Positions 10,963 through 22,021 of a stretch of DNA of 64,000 bases are shown here, in pieces (positions within the stretch are counted from its first letter, which is position 1; each line of letters begins with the position of its first letter). The stretch spans positions 67,706,501 to 67,770,500 of the forward strand of contig JAZHRO010000003.1 of the NCBI GenBank assembly GCA_037157565.1, in the 5' to 3' direction. The notes below the pieces were generated by a model that saw only the letters and a list, made by a program, of their open reading frames with translations, was not told where the DNA came from and did no database searches. The DNA comes from Thalassia testudinum (lineage: Eukaryota > Streptophyta > Magnoliopsida > Alismatales > Hydrocharitaceae). Position numbers and translations under genes: made by a program.

Positions 10963-12254
10963 AAAGAATATTCCAATCGCTCTTCCTCAGTTTCGAGCAT
11001 CGCAGAGGCAATCTCAGGTATTTAATTGGTAGTTTTGAGCGAGGCATTCCCAACGTAGCTGATAGTGTTTCTTGCTCCTCTTCATTCAGACCAAAGTAGA
11101 TCAAAGTAGATTTCTCCCTATTTAATTTTAGACCTGATATGTCTCTAAAGATCTTCACCATGTGTCCTAGAGCATGAGCTGCAGCAGTTGTCCCCTCCAT
11201 AAAGAAGACCGTGTCATCTGCATATTGTAAAATAGGGGCCATAGCCCTCCTACTGGATAGAGAATAACCTCTTATAACAACAACCTCTATTAGTTTACAT
11301 GCATATCTATTGAGCCCATCAACTACAAGATTAAATACCAAAGGGGCTAATGGACACCCTTGTCTAGCCCCACATTGAGGTTGAATCCAAGCTCCATAGG
11401 GTTTCCCATTGATTAGTGGAGAGAAGGAAGTGGTTGTAATACACCGCTTCATCCACTGGATCCAAAGGGGAGGGAAACCTCTTCTTTTAAATACTTCCTT
11501 GATGTAAGGCCATGAGCTAGAGTCATATGCCTTTTGGAAATCCACTTTCCACATAAAGGCTTCGCACTTCCTTCTATGCCACCTACACACCATTTCGTAG
11601 GTTGTAATGAACGATTCCTAAAGTGATTTGTTAGGCAGAAAGGTTGATTGGATAGGGTGGATCAAGTGTTGCAGAACAGTCCTCAATCTATTAGCCAATA
11701 TCTTGCTCACCACTAAGTAAATGGAGTTTGATAGAGTGATCAATCTAAAATTAGAAAATTTCTCAGCCCCTGTATCTTTGGTAACAAAAAGAGAAAGGAT
11801 TTATTGATCTTGTCAATGCCTACATTGCCCCTCTCAAACTCTCTAATAACCTCCATCACCTCATTGCCAATCACACTTCACATTTCCTTATAGAAGAAAA
11901 CTTGAATACCATCCGGTCCGAGGGAGCCCTCATTGTTTAATTCTTTTATGGCATCTATAGTTTCTTTTTCAGTGATACTAACTGTCAGCTTGGAAGCCTG
12001 ATCGTCTGAGATTCTAGGACCATCACTCGCAGCCATTCTCTAGTAACCTCTCTCTACTGCCCGGGATGAGTCCCTATAATACCTGACAGCCTCCACTCTA
12101 ATTTCTTGCATAGATGATAGTCTTTGCCCGTCTTTGAGGATGGATGAAATAAAGTTAACCCGTCTACGAGAGTTGGCTACGAGGTGACAAAATTTTGTGT
12201 TGACATCCCCCTCCTTGAGCCAAAGTTGTCTAGACCTCTCCCCCAGTCCATCTC
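10934..12254 (-). pseudogene. LINE ORF2 reverse transcriptase, broken
   Basis: RVT_1 reverse transcriptase used for target-primed reverse transcription. 11593-10934 is open and shows 'DFQKAYDSSSWPYI', 'GARQGCPLAPLVFNLV' and the catalytic YADD at 11224-11213 ('LQYADDTVFF'). The N-terminal fingers at 12254-11594 are readable only in pieces with stops. Catalytic residues are preserved but the frame is broken, so the copy is inactive. Confidence 0.88.
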
Positions 12255-13274
12255 CTATTTAAGGTCCTCTTCCACTACCACACCTTGCCACATTCTTCTA
12301 GCTTCAAGATCATCATCAGATAGTGGACCTGCTACCTCCTTAGAATCCAAGATCTGGATTTTATTTAGAGCCTCCAAACGCCTCTGCTGCCTTAGAGCAG
12401 ACATCGCAACTCCATACTCTTTCAAAACTGTGTGCAGAGCAGACAGCTTGGAAGCAAGTCTGATAGTGGCTAAGCCCTCCATTTGTTTAGTCCTCCACCA
12501 TGAACCAATCATCCCATGAAAACCAAGTTCTCTCAACCAGGATCTTCTAAGCTTGAAGTAGGAGCCTGTTTGAACCTCTTCCCCACTGTCCCAGACCAAA
12601 GGAGTATGGTCTGAGAAGGGGCATTCCAGTCCAGCAACGATAGAGAGCTGGAACCTATCGAGGAGAGTAGCATTCCCAAAGAATTTGTCAATCTTCGACA
12701 TAAGGCCATTGCCATTTCGCCAAGTGAATTCAGCTCGTGAGGATGGGTACTCATTCAAACCAAGAGATTGGATCACTAGCTGAAATCCAATAGAAGTACT
12801 GTCCATGACCCCTTTCGGCCTATCATTCCCTGTCAGTACACAGTTGAAGTCCCCACCTACTAGCCAAGCATCCCATTGCACAAGCTCTGCAGTTGCTGCC
12901 CAATCATCCCAAAGTTCCTGTCTCATCAAGGCAACGCATGGACCATAAACACTGGTACTATAAATGCCATCTTGCCCCAGATTTCTTTGGAACTTACAGG
13001 TCATCAGATGACGAGCTTTGTGTACTTTTAGCATATGTAACCAAGCTTTTCTCCACCATATAATAATGCCACCAAACCTGCCATGTGCATTGAGCATCAC
13101 ACACTCATTCACCCCTACAGCCTTCATATCATTCCAAACCCTATCAGATTCATTCTCATTGTGAGTCTCTTGTATTATAGCACAATCGATCTCCCACTCT
13201 CTCAAATATCTCATTAGAGAAGCCCTCTGGCTCTTGTCGTGCAACTCACACACATTCCATGTAAGGACTCTCAT
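12255..13274 (-). CDS. LINE ORF2 AP-like endonuclease domain
   Basis: The exonuclease-endonuclease-phosphatase domain of L1 ORF2 nicks target DNA. Open for 339 residues with the expected motifs: N7 in 'LTWNVCELHD', E36 in 'AIIQETHNE', 'WLVGGDFNCVLTG' mid-domain and 'PFSDHTPLVW' near residue 220. The start ATG at 13274 overlaps the ORF1 stop as ATGA. A stop at 12255 cuts the frame before RT, so this is the N-terminal third of a broken ORF2, although this domain itself looks complete. Confidence 0.85.
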   Translation of the reverse strand: MRVLTWNVCELHDKSQRASLMRYLREWEIDCAIIQETHNENESDRVWNDMKAVGVNECVMLNAHGRFGGIIIWWRKAWLHMLKVHKARHLMTCKFQRNLGQDGIYSTSVYGPCVALMRQELWDDWAATAELVQWDAWLVGGDFNCVLTGNDRPKGVMDSTSIGFQLVIQSLGLNEYPSSRAEFTWRNGNGLMSKIDKFFGNATLLDRFQLSIVAGLECPFSDHTPLVWDSGEEVQTGSYFKLRRSWLRELGFHGMIGSWWRTKQMEGLATIRLASKLSALHTVLKEYGVAMSALRQQRRLEALNKIQILDSKEVAGPLSDDDLEARRMWQGVVVEEDLK

Positions 13275-14487
13275 CGTTCTTTTTGAGAACCCTCCATCTT
13301 TTGGTTTTGACTTTTACTAACCTGTATAATCATAGCCACTGCATATTCATCCAAGTTCAGGTCTGATTTCAGCCTCCTCTGCCTGAGCTTGTAGGGCGAT
13401 CTGCCCACAACAACCTTGGTAGCTAGTCCAATACCGAACTTTAGGCCTTCCACATCTTTGAAATTCGATTGGGTTCTCAAGGAATTATTCAAGATCTCTT
13501 TCAAGGCTTGTACCTCAACTTTATCAGGTGTTGGCTGTGGATCACCCGCTGCCTCAATCATGGTCATCATTGCCTCTTTCCTATCTGATTCCACCTGCTA
13601 TGCATCCATCATCTCCCCCATTTCCCCAAGGTGGTGGTCCTTACAATTTTTTGATACCAGTGCCTCATCTAGGGAAAGCCTGCTCGGCACATGTACATTT
13701 GTGTCTTCAACAACCTACATATATGACATCTTATCTTGCCTCTTCTCCACATCATTATTACCCACTGTGAATCTCAAGATCAGCAACCAAGAGCTACCCC
13801 CGCATCGAAGGGTCAATCTATCTGGGACCGATCCAGCCTTGAAGACATCCACCATGACATTAAGAACCCGACCATCACCCTCCATCAAACCAACATCCGC
13901 ATCTTTAGTCACTATAGCAAACCAAGAAATCATGGTCGCCACCACCTCTCTTGATCTCAGGTGAAGCGACAGACCTTTAATCTCTAGTCTCCCCAATCTA
14001 GAGCCTGTCCTTCAGGGTGACCTCTCTGGCAAAGCTCCATTAAAAGGAGAGACTAATCTCCATATCACCATCAATCCCTCAAAAGAACTCAACTGAAAAT
14101 GCAAATGTTTGACATCCATCATCCCCAAGCCAAAAAACACAAATCATGTGGGGGATAGAAAAGTGATTTTCCAATCATCGATCGATGGGGATAAAGAGCT
14201 TACCAGCCCTTGGAGATTCTCTGAGGATGGGTTTCCAGTCAATACCTCTCTGATCAAAGCCCCTCTTAGCACCAATTCTACCATTTTGATGTCCTCTGTC
14301 ATAGGGACTTCGACATCGATCGTGTGACCCCCGTATGTAGGAGGAGGAAGCGGTGGTGGCAGTTGTGCCCTAAAATTCGAACCTCCGGGGTGCATATTAG
14401 ACCCACCCTTCATCTAGCCACTATTGGCCTTACATGAGTCCTAGTTATGGCCATGTCCACCACACGCGAGGCACACAACGGGGGATG
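13271..14487 (-). pseudogene. LINE ORF1 (RNA-binding), main part, broken
   Basis: The nucleic-acid-binding protein of the LINE particle. Open segments are 14413-14144, 13996-13715 and 13594-13271. At 14486-14440 the minus strand encodes a CCHC knuckle, CLACGGHGHN-x-DSC, with one stop inside. Downstream follow 'GLSLHLRSREVVATMI' and 'GLMEGDGRVLNVMVDVFKAG', resembling the post-knuckle domain of plant LINE ORF1. The last codons (KER, stop TGA) overlap the ORF2 ATG. Element B entered just upstream at 14488-14492. Confidence 0.75.
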
Positions 14488-14492
14488 GCATA
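14488..14492. repeat. Target-site duplication of composite B, left copy
   Basis: GCATA, repeated at 25709-25713. It abuts the TGATGGG start of the LTR. Confidence 0.9.
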
Positions 14493-14929
14493 TGATGGGT
14501 CGGCACAGATAGGTTGTTAATATGATGATTTTATCGTTGAAATATATATAGTGGTTAACCTAATTTGAACCTAACCATCTCTTTACAGAAATTTTTAACC
14601 TGGCCTAATTGATTTTATCTTGTCACTTTTATACCTTTTTTTATCTTTTTACTAAGAAGGAAGATAACAGATAGAAAGTAAATATAGTAGCTATAGATAT
14701 ATATTTATATGTAGTATATATATAAAGGGGTGGGGGTGGAGGTGGCGATGGAGCGTAGCACTATGTCGAGTCAGTCGACGTCTAGAGAGACACAACCAAC
14801 ACGACTATGTGCCGCGTGTAGTGTGGATGGATGATGGATGATGAATGCGAACACGCTTTCTGTACACGTGTATCGGGGAATATCAGCAACTGATGCAGAT
14901 ATTCCCGCGATACAGCGTATAGTAAATAA

Positions 14930-15420
14930 CGTGAAAATATATGTACATATGTATGTATATAAATGTATAAGTATATATGTATAGACATATATAGATGTAT
15001 ATGTATATATGTATATAGCTATGTATATATGTATATAAGTTTATATATATAATACTATATAGATGTATATATATATGTATATGAGTATCAGTATATAGAT
15101 ATATATACGTATATATATATATATTATATATATTATATATGTATGTATACATAACTATAGATATTACTATGTATATAAGTATATATATATATATAGATAT
15201 ATGTATGTATATATTATATATAGATGTATATAAGTATATATGTGTTACTATAAGTGTGTGAGTGTGTGTGTGTGCGTCGGTGAATGTGTGTGTGTGTTGC
15301 TGTGAGTACAGAGAGAGAGAGAGAGAGAGAGAACGGAGAGAGAGAGAGAGTACGTGAGAGAGAGCAGAGAGCGCCAGACAGAGAGAGAGCGGGCGGGAGA
15401 GATCGGCAGAGAGAGAGAGC
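14930..15420. repeat. Microsatellite block in B LTR 1
   Basis: A degenerate (TATATG/TATA) tract at about 14930-15243 is followed by (GT)n at 15255-15300 and (GA)n at 15308-15420. The same block recurs in LTR 2 at about 20950-21450. Slippage here accounts for most length differences between the LTRs. Confidence 0.85.
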
Positions 15421-16094
15421 GGGCGAAGGAGTGATCGCGGATGCGCAAGTTAAGACGTCTGCTGGAGGCGGCAGACGTCTGACTCTGCGTCGTCTGAAGG
15501 CGGAGGCGGACGTCTGAAGAAGGCAGGTGCGGGCGCGCCTTATCGTAGGGTTCCTGCAGACGTGCGCGAAGGCAACGGGCGGGCAAAGGCGTGGAGGAGC
15601 GAGCGTGGAGGAGGTCTGCAGGTGGTCGCGGAGGTCGGCGCGAGGCCGTAACCGGCCGCTGCAGTGCGCGCGGCGGCCGGCTGCGGGTGCAATGCGGGGT
15701 GGACAGAATGGAGACGGAGGAGGGGAACGGGCCTGCAGGCGCGCGCGGAGGGTTGCGCGTCTGTGGGGAAGGTCGCGGAGGAGGCGGGGGGTGCTGCTGC
15801 TGCTGTCGCCGCGGTTTAGCTGCTGCTGCTGCTTCAAGCTTCGGAGCATGAAGCGGCAGCAATGGCATGGAGACGAAAACGAAGAGAAAAGAAAACACCA
15901 CGCCCACTGGCTCGTTGAAGAGCTGGGCGGTGGTGCTCCCACTGTGGTGGTGTGCACCACAGTGGGTTCTCCTGCTCGCCGGGTGCCTCCTCGACGGAGG
16001 GCCGGCGCATGGGAGGGGAGAACGGTGGAGAGGAAGGTGGTGGCTGCGGGGTCTTTGCAGCAGCTCCCCCCTTGCGAGGATGAAGCTGCAGCTA

Positions 16095-16104
16095 CTTATA
16101 AAGG
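16095..16104 (-). promoter_or_regulatory. TATA box of B LTR 1
   Basis: The minus strand reads CCTTTATAAG, about 390 bp from the sense-strand LTR start. The same site is in LTR 2 (near 22150-22160) and, with one change (CTATAAG), in the truncated LTR near 25310. The core TTATAA is self-complementary, so a + strand reading is possible; the sense direction of the element makes minus the likely one. Confidence 0.5.
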
Positions 16105-16490
16105 AGGGGAGAGTGGCGTGCCGGCTGCAGCAGGGAGCGGGTGTGCAAGTTGCAGCTATAGGGAGCGGCGTTGGCAGGGAGAAGTGACGGGAAGAAGTGC
16201 TGCGTGGCTGCTGCATGCAGCTGCGAGAAGAGTGCAGCCGCGGGAAGGGTGCAGCCACGGGAAGGAGAGAAAAGAAGAAATCAAGAGGAAAAATAAAAAG
16301 GTGGAATTTGCAGGGAGGCACTTGAGATAAAATGTGAATTACGAAGCCATTTATTCATTTCTCCTCTCATTATTAAATGCATGCATGCAAGCGTTTTTAC
16401 AAATGCGACTACGGGATTATAATATACATAGTTAATGCTAGAAAATAGCACAAGAAGGCGTTATTATAGGCGTGTTTTGAGGTGCAAACA

Positions 16491-16529
16491 TATACCCCCA
16501 TGCCCATCTTTTGGTAGTCCCTAGCAAAA
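16491..16529 (-). promoter_or_regulatory. Polypurine tract and adjoining stem-loop, B unit 1
   Basis: Next to the LTR end the minus strand reads GGCATGGGGGTATA, the plus-strand primer site. Within a few bases lies an inverted repeat, TTTTGGTA (16509-16516) and TAGCAAAA (16522-16529), around loop GTCCC, with one mismatch. Equivalent structures are found in B unit 2, C and H. Confidence 0.75.
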
Positions 16530-17504
16530 TCGTATTTAGAAGTGAACTTAAGCTTAAGATTTTCTTCTGAGGTGATATCGGTTTGTTTATTATCGGGTAT
16601 TGTGATAACCAATTGTAGAGAAGATTACCAGTACTTTAAGTCTTACATGACAAAGATCATCTCTCAACTAACCAGGACTCTTGATATTTAAACCCTAAAA
16701 ACGATTTCCAAGACCCAGGAGGTTTTTCCGTACTCGAGAGCCCAAGAGGTTATGGTTTGTGCATAGTGAAGGATCAAGACAGACCAGATGAACCTTAAGA
16801 CTCACTCCTAGGGTTTCACGAATTTTTAAGTACAGGTTGGTCCCAATTTCAGCTCGTGTTTTCGGATTGACCCTTAAGATGATTACGGAAAACTCAACTC
16901 CCATTTTCTGATTTTTTTTTTTTTTTTTTTGTGGCTCACCGAAAAACAAAGTATACAGACATTTATGAGATATACCGACTCTTTTGCAACATCTTTTTTT
17001 TTTTTTTTTTTTTACAACTCTTTTTCCTTTTATTTTATTTTTTTTGAAACACCTGTCAGTAAATCTCTTACAACACATTTTGAAGGAGCACACTTATTTT
17101 TCTTTTTGATGGGAGAGTTTCTTTTTGGTGGAAAGAGTCACTCCTAAACACAAGACTAAAGCCTGGGATAAAAAGTCTACCTGCACGCACAGGTAAGGAC
17201 TCCACCTTTCCTAATGAACACTAGGGTTGGATCTTATGTTCACCTGATCTTTCCTGATATGTGTAGTGTGAACCAAATTTACTTAAGCTCTCAAGAAAAA
17301 GCAAACCAACGGATCCTGTACTGGTGTCTCAGGTACAAGAAACGTTCATAGATAGGAGAGATTTTTATCTATTTCGTCAATGCCTTAAGTGAATTTAGTC
17401 GAGCCTAAGCGAATCAAGCTTCTGTGGCCTGGAAATTCTTCAAAACAGAGGTTGAATATCCATAAACACTTATTGTATTTTTCGTTTCAGCTTTTAGATC
17501 ATTA
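16530..17504 (-). other. B unit 1, 3' non-coding region
   Basis: No gene is seen. The stretch holds long T runs (16912-16930, 16996-17014) and ordinary AT-rich sequence between the B reading frame and the polypurine tract. It is duplicated at 22588-23565. Confidence 0.7.
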
Positions 17505-19112
17505 CTAAACACCATTTATTACTAATATATATATATATATATTTTTTTCTTTTTTCTTTTTTCTTTTTCTTGCATATTTATAAATAGGTGGTAATTGTCT
17601 GATACCATAAAATACCCGGATCCTATGGATGCCTATCCACCCCCCCATGCCAAACAATGCTATGTCCTCATATGCATGCTGGGAAAGGCGGAGAATGGAC
17701 GATAGATCGGGTTTCAGGAGCTGAGGTACAGGGTATAAATCAGGGTGGAAGGGTGGGTGGATGGTGGGTGGTGAAGAGAAAAGCGAAGTAATCGCGATAG
17801 AGGCGTGAAAAGTAATGCTGGATGGTGAGAGATTTGGCGTTTTCTGGGACGAGAGTGTCCCAGGCGGATCAGAAAACAGATCAGGAAGAGGAAGTTGGCC
17901 CTTAGATTGGCCAAGAAGGGGGGCTTTTTGGATAGATGGGTCCAAAAGGGAATAGCCCCGGTGAGTAAGATGTGGGCTCAAGGTCCCAGTGTGGATTTGC
18001 AAATCCGCCTGACTTAGCGGGAAAGAAAGGGCAATCTGGTCTTCCATAGTGTGGACCGGCGGTGAGCAGCCCGGCGATGACTCAGACCACGAGGTATGGG
18101 AAGCGGAGAAAACCTCGTCAGAAGTCTGGTCAGGAGATGATACAGGAATAGGGAGGGATTGGGGAACGTCACAGTTTGTATAGGTCAGGCAGTCATCAGG
18201 TAATTTGCAGCAGTCTGAATTGGCTCCAATAAGTTCGATACACGTACTGACAGTCATGTCCTTGTCAGACGTGTCATCCTTGATGTAATCGCTATCAGCA
18301 TGAGAGTGCGATGCTGCAGCGGGATTAACCTGAAATCCCGGAGGAATACTCGGAGCTTGCAGAATTTGATGAACCTGTTCCTGAGAAGGTTGTACCTGTG
18401 GTTGCGGAACACAGGGTACAAAGTTTCGCTGGTTTGGAACAGGTTGGGCGGGAAAAGTGCCCTGAGATCGAGTCTCCATGCTTAGTTGACTGATCTCAGC
18501 ATTCTGCTGCGCCAAATGCTGAAGAGAGGTCATGTTCTCTTTATGGCGCTTTGACATTTCCGTCATCATTCGCATCAATTTATCAGGAGGTTTTGATGCG
18601 TGTTTGGTTTTCTGTACGCAAGGGCCTAATGGCGGATTTGCCATAGGATTAGATTGGGCCCTTGGGATGACGGGTGCGGACGATCGCCTTGGTCCACCAG
18701 CGGGGTTTTGGCGCTGCGGGTTGTTAGACCATGCGAAATTTGGATGATCGTGCCACCCTGGGTTATACATGGCAGAAAATGGGTTGTTCCCCAGGGTGCA
18801 GGCATCTTCTATGCCAGAAGACGTGTCCGCATATGTGTTCGAGCACACGGAGGCTTCGTCCTCCATGTTGAAATACTGGCTCGCAGAAGCCAATTCCACA
18901 TGACTTACCGAGTCGCTTGGCGCGACACTCGATAAGGAAGGTCTTGCAGGGTTTCTCGGGATAAGCCTGGTGTTGAAAGAATTGGAATTGTGATGAAGTG
19001 GTGAGGTGTGGGTGTGTGCCATGTTTGTGGAGGAGGAGGATGATTCGGCTCTTTTTCTAGATTTAGCAGTCAATTCAAACAGTTTAGGGTTTTGTGGCCT
19101 CCTCCAAAACAT
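17505..19112 (-). CDS. Composite B fused gag-linker / pol-linker ORF
   Basis: A single open frame of up to 535 residues; the natural start is uncertain (ATG at 19021 begins 'MAHTHTSP'). The N-terminal half looks like the gag region after the capsid: 'NNPFSAMYNPGWHDHPNFAW', then 'LMRMMTEMSKRHKENM' and Gln/Pro-rich text. The C-terminal half looks like the acidic/Pro-Ser linker between protease and RT of element H (compare 'LLDPSIQKAPLLGQ' with 'LDPYSTKSPLLSQ' in H). Capsid, protease and all polymerase domains are absent. The tail (KKKKEK, then Ile/Tyr repeats) is microsatellite-derived. No enzymatic function is expected; it may be a relic that stays open, or a small RNA-binding product. Confidence 0.6.
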   Translation of the reverse strand: MFWRRPQNPKLFELTAKSRKRAESSSSSTNMAHTHTSPLHHNSNSFNTRLIPRNPARPSLSSVAPSDSVSHVELASASQYFNMEDEASVCSNTYADTSSGIEDACTLGNNPFSAMYNPGWHDHPNFAWSNNPQRQNPAGGPRRSSAPVIPRAQSNPMANPPLGPCVQKTKHASKPPDKLMRMMTEMSKRHKENMTSLQHLAQQNAEISQLSMETRSQGTFPAQPVPNQRNFVPCVPQPQVQPSQEQVHQILQAPSIPPGFQVNPAAASHSHADSDYIKDDTSDKDMTVSTCIELIGANSDCCKLPDDCLTYTNCDVPQSLPIPVSSPDQTSDEVFSASHTSWSESSPGCSPPVHTMEDQIALSFPLSQADLQIHTGTLSPHLTHRGYSLLDPSIQKAPLLGQSKGQLPLPDLFSDPPGTLSSQKTPNLSPSSITFHASIAITSLFSSPPTIHPPFHPDLYPVPQLLKPDLSSILRLSQHAYEDIALFGMGGWIGIHRIRVFYGIRQLPPIYKYARKRKKKKEKNIYIYILVINGV

Positions 19113-20485
19113 GCACTACGCAGGAAGAATTGGGGGGGGATATGAGGGGAAAAGAGATGAGAGAAATGACGCCGCAAAGGTACACTTGATTACAAATCAA
19201 TACAGTCAAGTTCCTAACCTGTACAGTGTGCCCTTAGACCTAAAGATCTAAGTTACCTACTATCATGAACTACGGAACCGAATGCGAGCACCACGGAACC
19301 ACCGGGCCAGATTGAAAGGCCGTTTGCCCCAGTCTTAGACACCCGATAGCACGTGGGAACTCTCACCAGCACGTAGCCGCTACACGTAGGTAGTTAGACC
19401 TCCAATCCTTAAAAAGGGTGAAGTTACTACCAGTTTTAATTAGAGGCTTAGGGTCAAGTGCTTTTGGAATGTGAAGGGCGTTGTTTACGGGTAATGCCCA
19501 AGTGATTGATTTTAAGAGTGTGTAAGAACAAGCATGCAACGGAGAAATCTCCCCGAATTGAAGTTTTTATTGGCGAATGGTTTTTAGAGTTCAGCCTTAA
19601 GTAGTTTGACTTTTTAGGGTTTTGTTGAATTACCAATTCAACCAATCTCCGGGTTTTTGCAAAAATAGAGGTTTTCCTTCTAAAACCCAAGAAACCCTTC
19701 TTCAATTATCAGTTAGTTAATGCATGCTAAAATGCACTGGGCTACCCTAAATGGAGATTTCTAAGTGTGGATGCATGAATCAATTTTATATAAATGTGAA
19801 AGGGAGCCAAGGCACTTCAATTCAAGTGCTCCCAATCACAAAGAGGAATGTCCACACAAGGCTCAACCAACAGATAAAGAAAATAAAGTTGTTGGTGTTG
19901 AAGTATTCAGGATCGAATCACAGGCAAGTTGAAAATGTCGTGGCGAGGTTGGAATTAACTCAATTCCAAATCTCCCCACCAAAAATGTGATCCTGAATTA
20001 AAGATAAGTGTGGCACAAGATGGATAGAAGTAATCTTTTTCTTTGCCTCAAAGAATACTTCACACGGCGAAAAATACAAGAATCAAAATTCTCGAATTTT
20101 TCGCTATGCGAAGTAGGCGGGAAATCCCGAGGCAGTGGGAGTGAAGACAACAAATCAATCAAGTGAATTTTAATCCACTTGCCTCCAAGAAATCCCAAAA
20201 AACTTTTCTAGTTTTTAGTTTTTAATTTTTTTTTTTTGTGTGGTGGCAAGTTAATCCTAATTTGTTGAGAAAAGAAAACCTACATGTTCGGCAACGTGTG
20301 CGAAGCTCCAATGCGGTGTCAGCGTCTTCACGCTTTCGTTCCCGCCTTGGATCTACTCATGTCATCGACTTTGTCAGCCTTCTTCTCCTTCCACCAGGTT
20401 CACCTGCACACCAAAAACAACAATACCCGTGAAGAGAGAAGAGACAAATTTAAAGGAATTAGATAGAAACTTACTCGAAAGCGCA
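19113..20485 (-). other. B unit 1 leader
   Basis: No gene is seen. This is the long untranslated leader between PBS and reading frame on the minus strand, with only short open frames. It is missing from unit 2, where the internal region is joined directly to LTR sequence at 25137. Confidence 0.7.
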
Positions 20486-20510
20486 CTTCCCCGGCAACGG
20501 CTCCAGAAAA
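20486..20510 (-). other. Primer-binding site of B
   Basis: The minus strand reads TTTTCTGGAGCCGTTGCCGG followed by GGAAG, 4 bp inside the 5' LTR (20515-22548). It is close to the TGGCGCCGTTGCCGGGGA tRNA-primer site common in Athila/Tat elements and fixes the minus orientation. Confidence 0.85.
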
Positions 20511-21878
20511 GTCATGATGGGTCGGCACAGATAGGTTGTTAATATGATGATTTTATCGTTGAAATATATATAGTGGTTAACCTAATTTGAACCTAACCAT
20601 CTCTTTACAGAAATTTTTAACCTGGCCTAATTGATTTTATCTTGTCACTTTTATACCTTTTTTTATCTTTTTACTAAGAAGGAAGATAACAGATAGAAAG
20701 TAAATATAGTAGCTATAGATATATATTTATATGTAGTATATATATAAAGGGGTGGGGGTGGAGGTGGCGATGGAGTGTAGCACTATGTCGAGTCAGTCGA
20801 CGTCTAGAGAGACGCAACCAACACGACTATGTGCCGCGTGTAGTGTGGATGGATGATGGATGATGAATGCGAACACGCTTTCTGTACACGTGTATCGGGG
20901 AATATCAGCAACTGATGCAGATATTCTCGTGATACAGCGTATAGTAAATAACGTGAAAATATATGTACATATGTATGTATATAAATGTATAAGTATATAT
21001 GTATAGATATATATAGATGTATATGTATATATATATAGGTGTATATGTATATATGTATATAGCTATGTATATATGTATATAAGTTTATATATATAATACT
21101 ATATAGATGTATATATATATATGTATATGAGTATCAGTATATAGATATATATACGTATATATATATATTATATATATTATATATGTAAGTATACATAACT
21201 ATAGATATTACTATGTATATAAGTATATATATATATATATTGATATATGTATGTATATATTATATATAGATATATATAAGTATATATGTGTTACTATAAG
21301 TGTGTGAGTGTGTGTGTGTGCGTCGGTGAATGTGTGTGTGTGTTGCTATGAGTACAGAGAGAGAGAGAGAGAGAGAGAGTACGTGAGAGAGAGCAGAGAG
21401 CGCCAAACAGACAGAGAGCGGGCGGGAGAGATCGGCAGAGAGAGAGAGCATGCGAAGGAGTGATCGCAGACGTGCGAGTTAAGACGTCTGCCGGAGGCGG
21501 CAGACGTCTGACTCTGCGTCGTCTGAAGGCGGAGGCGGACGTCTGAAGACGGCGGGTGCGGGCGCGCCTTCGCGTAGGGTTCCTGCAGACGTGCGCGAAG
21601 GCGACGGGCTGGCGAAGGCGTGGAGGAGCAAGCGTGGAGGAGGTCTGCAGGTGGTCGCGGAGGGTCGCGGAGGGTCATGGAGGTCGGCGCGAGGCCGTAA
21701 CCGACCGCTGCAGTGCGCGCGGCGGCCGGCTGCGGGTGCAATGTGGGGTGGACAGAACGGAGACGGAGGCGGGGAACGGGCCTGCAGGTGCGCGCGGAGG
21801 GTTGCGCGCCTGCAGGGAAGGTCGCGGAGGAGGCGGGGGGTGCTGCTGCTGCTGCTGTCGCCGCGGTTTAGCTGCTGC

Positions 21879-21916
21879 TGCTGCTGCTTCAAGCTTCGGA
21901 GCTTGAAGCAGCAGCA
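21879..21916. repeat. Perfect 17-bp inverted repeat in B LTR 2
   Basis: The arms are CTG-repeat-derived (GCTGCTGCTTCAAGCT and its complement, plus an outer T-A pair) around the four bases TCGG. The LTR 1 copy near 15820-15860 has mismatches in the right arm. Confidence 0.85.
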
Positions 21917-21992
21917 ATGGCGTGGGGACGAAAACGAAGAGAAAAGAAAACACCACGCCCACCGGCTCGTTGAAGAGCTGGGCGGTGGTGCT

Positions 21993-22021
21993 CCCACTGT
22001 GGTGGTGTGCACCACAGTGGG
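21993..22021. repeat. 12-bp inverted repeat in B LTR 2
   Basis: CCCACTGTGGTG and CACCACAGTGGG around loop GTGTG. It is identical in LTR 1 (15938-15966), and present with one mismatch in the truncated LTR near 25153-25181. Confidence 0.85.

Larger units (their letters stand above)
14493..16490 (-). repeat. Composite B, LTR 1 (3' LTR)
   Basis: Starts TGATGGGTCGGCACAG and ends GAGGTGCAAACA. From the left it holds an AT-rich part with a TATATG satellite (about 14930-15243), GT and GA microsatellites (15250-15420), then a GC-rich part to about 16320. A minus-strand TATA box is at 16095-16104. Differences from LTR 2 are scattered substitutions and microsatellite length changes. Long open frames on both strands (for example 15248-16321 minus and 15527-16330 plus) reflect base composition, not genes. 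Confidence 0.92.

Noticed and set aside
12184..12519. + strand open frame of 111 codons
   Set aside because: Antisense to the LINE endonuclease; no independent similarity or start context.
14930..15243. Regular short repeats that might be taken for a CRISPR array or a centromeric satellite
   Set aside because: This is a degenerate TATATG microsatellite with no spacers, present at the same place in another LTR copy; the window is a plant nuclear genome.
15248..16330. Open frames of 250-357 codons on both strands in the B LTR, repeated at 21479-22385
   Set aside because: They overlap one another in opposite directions, are Arg/Pro/Ser low-complexity, run through GA and CTG microsatellites and lie wholly inside an LTR with defined ends.
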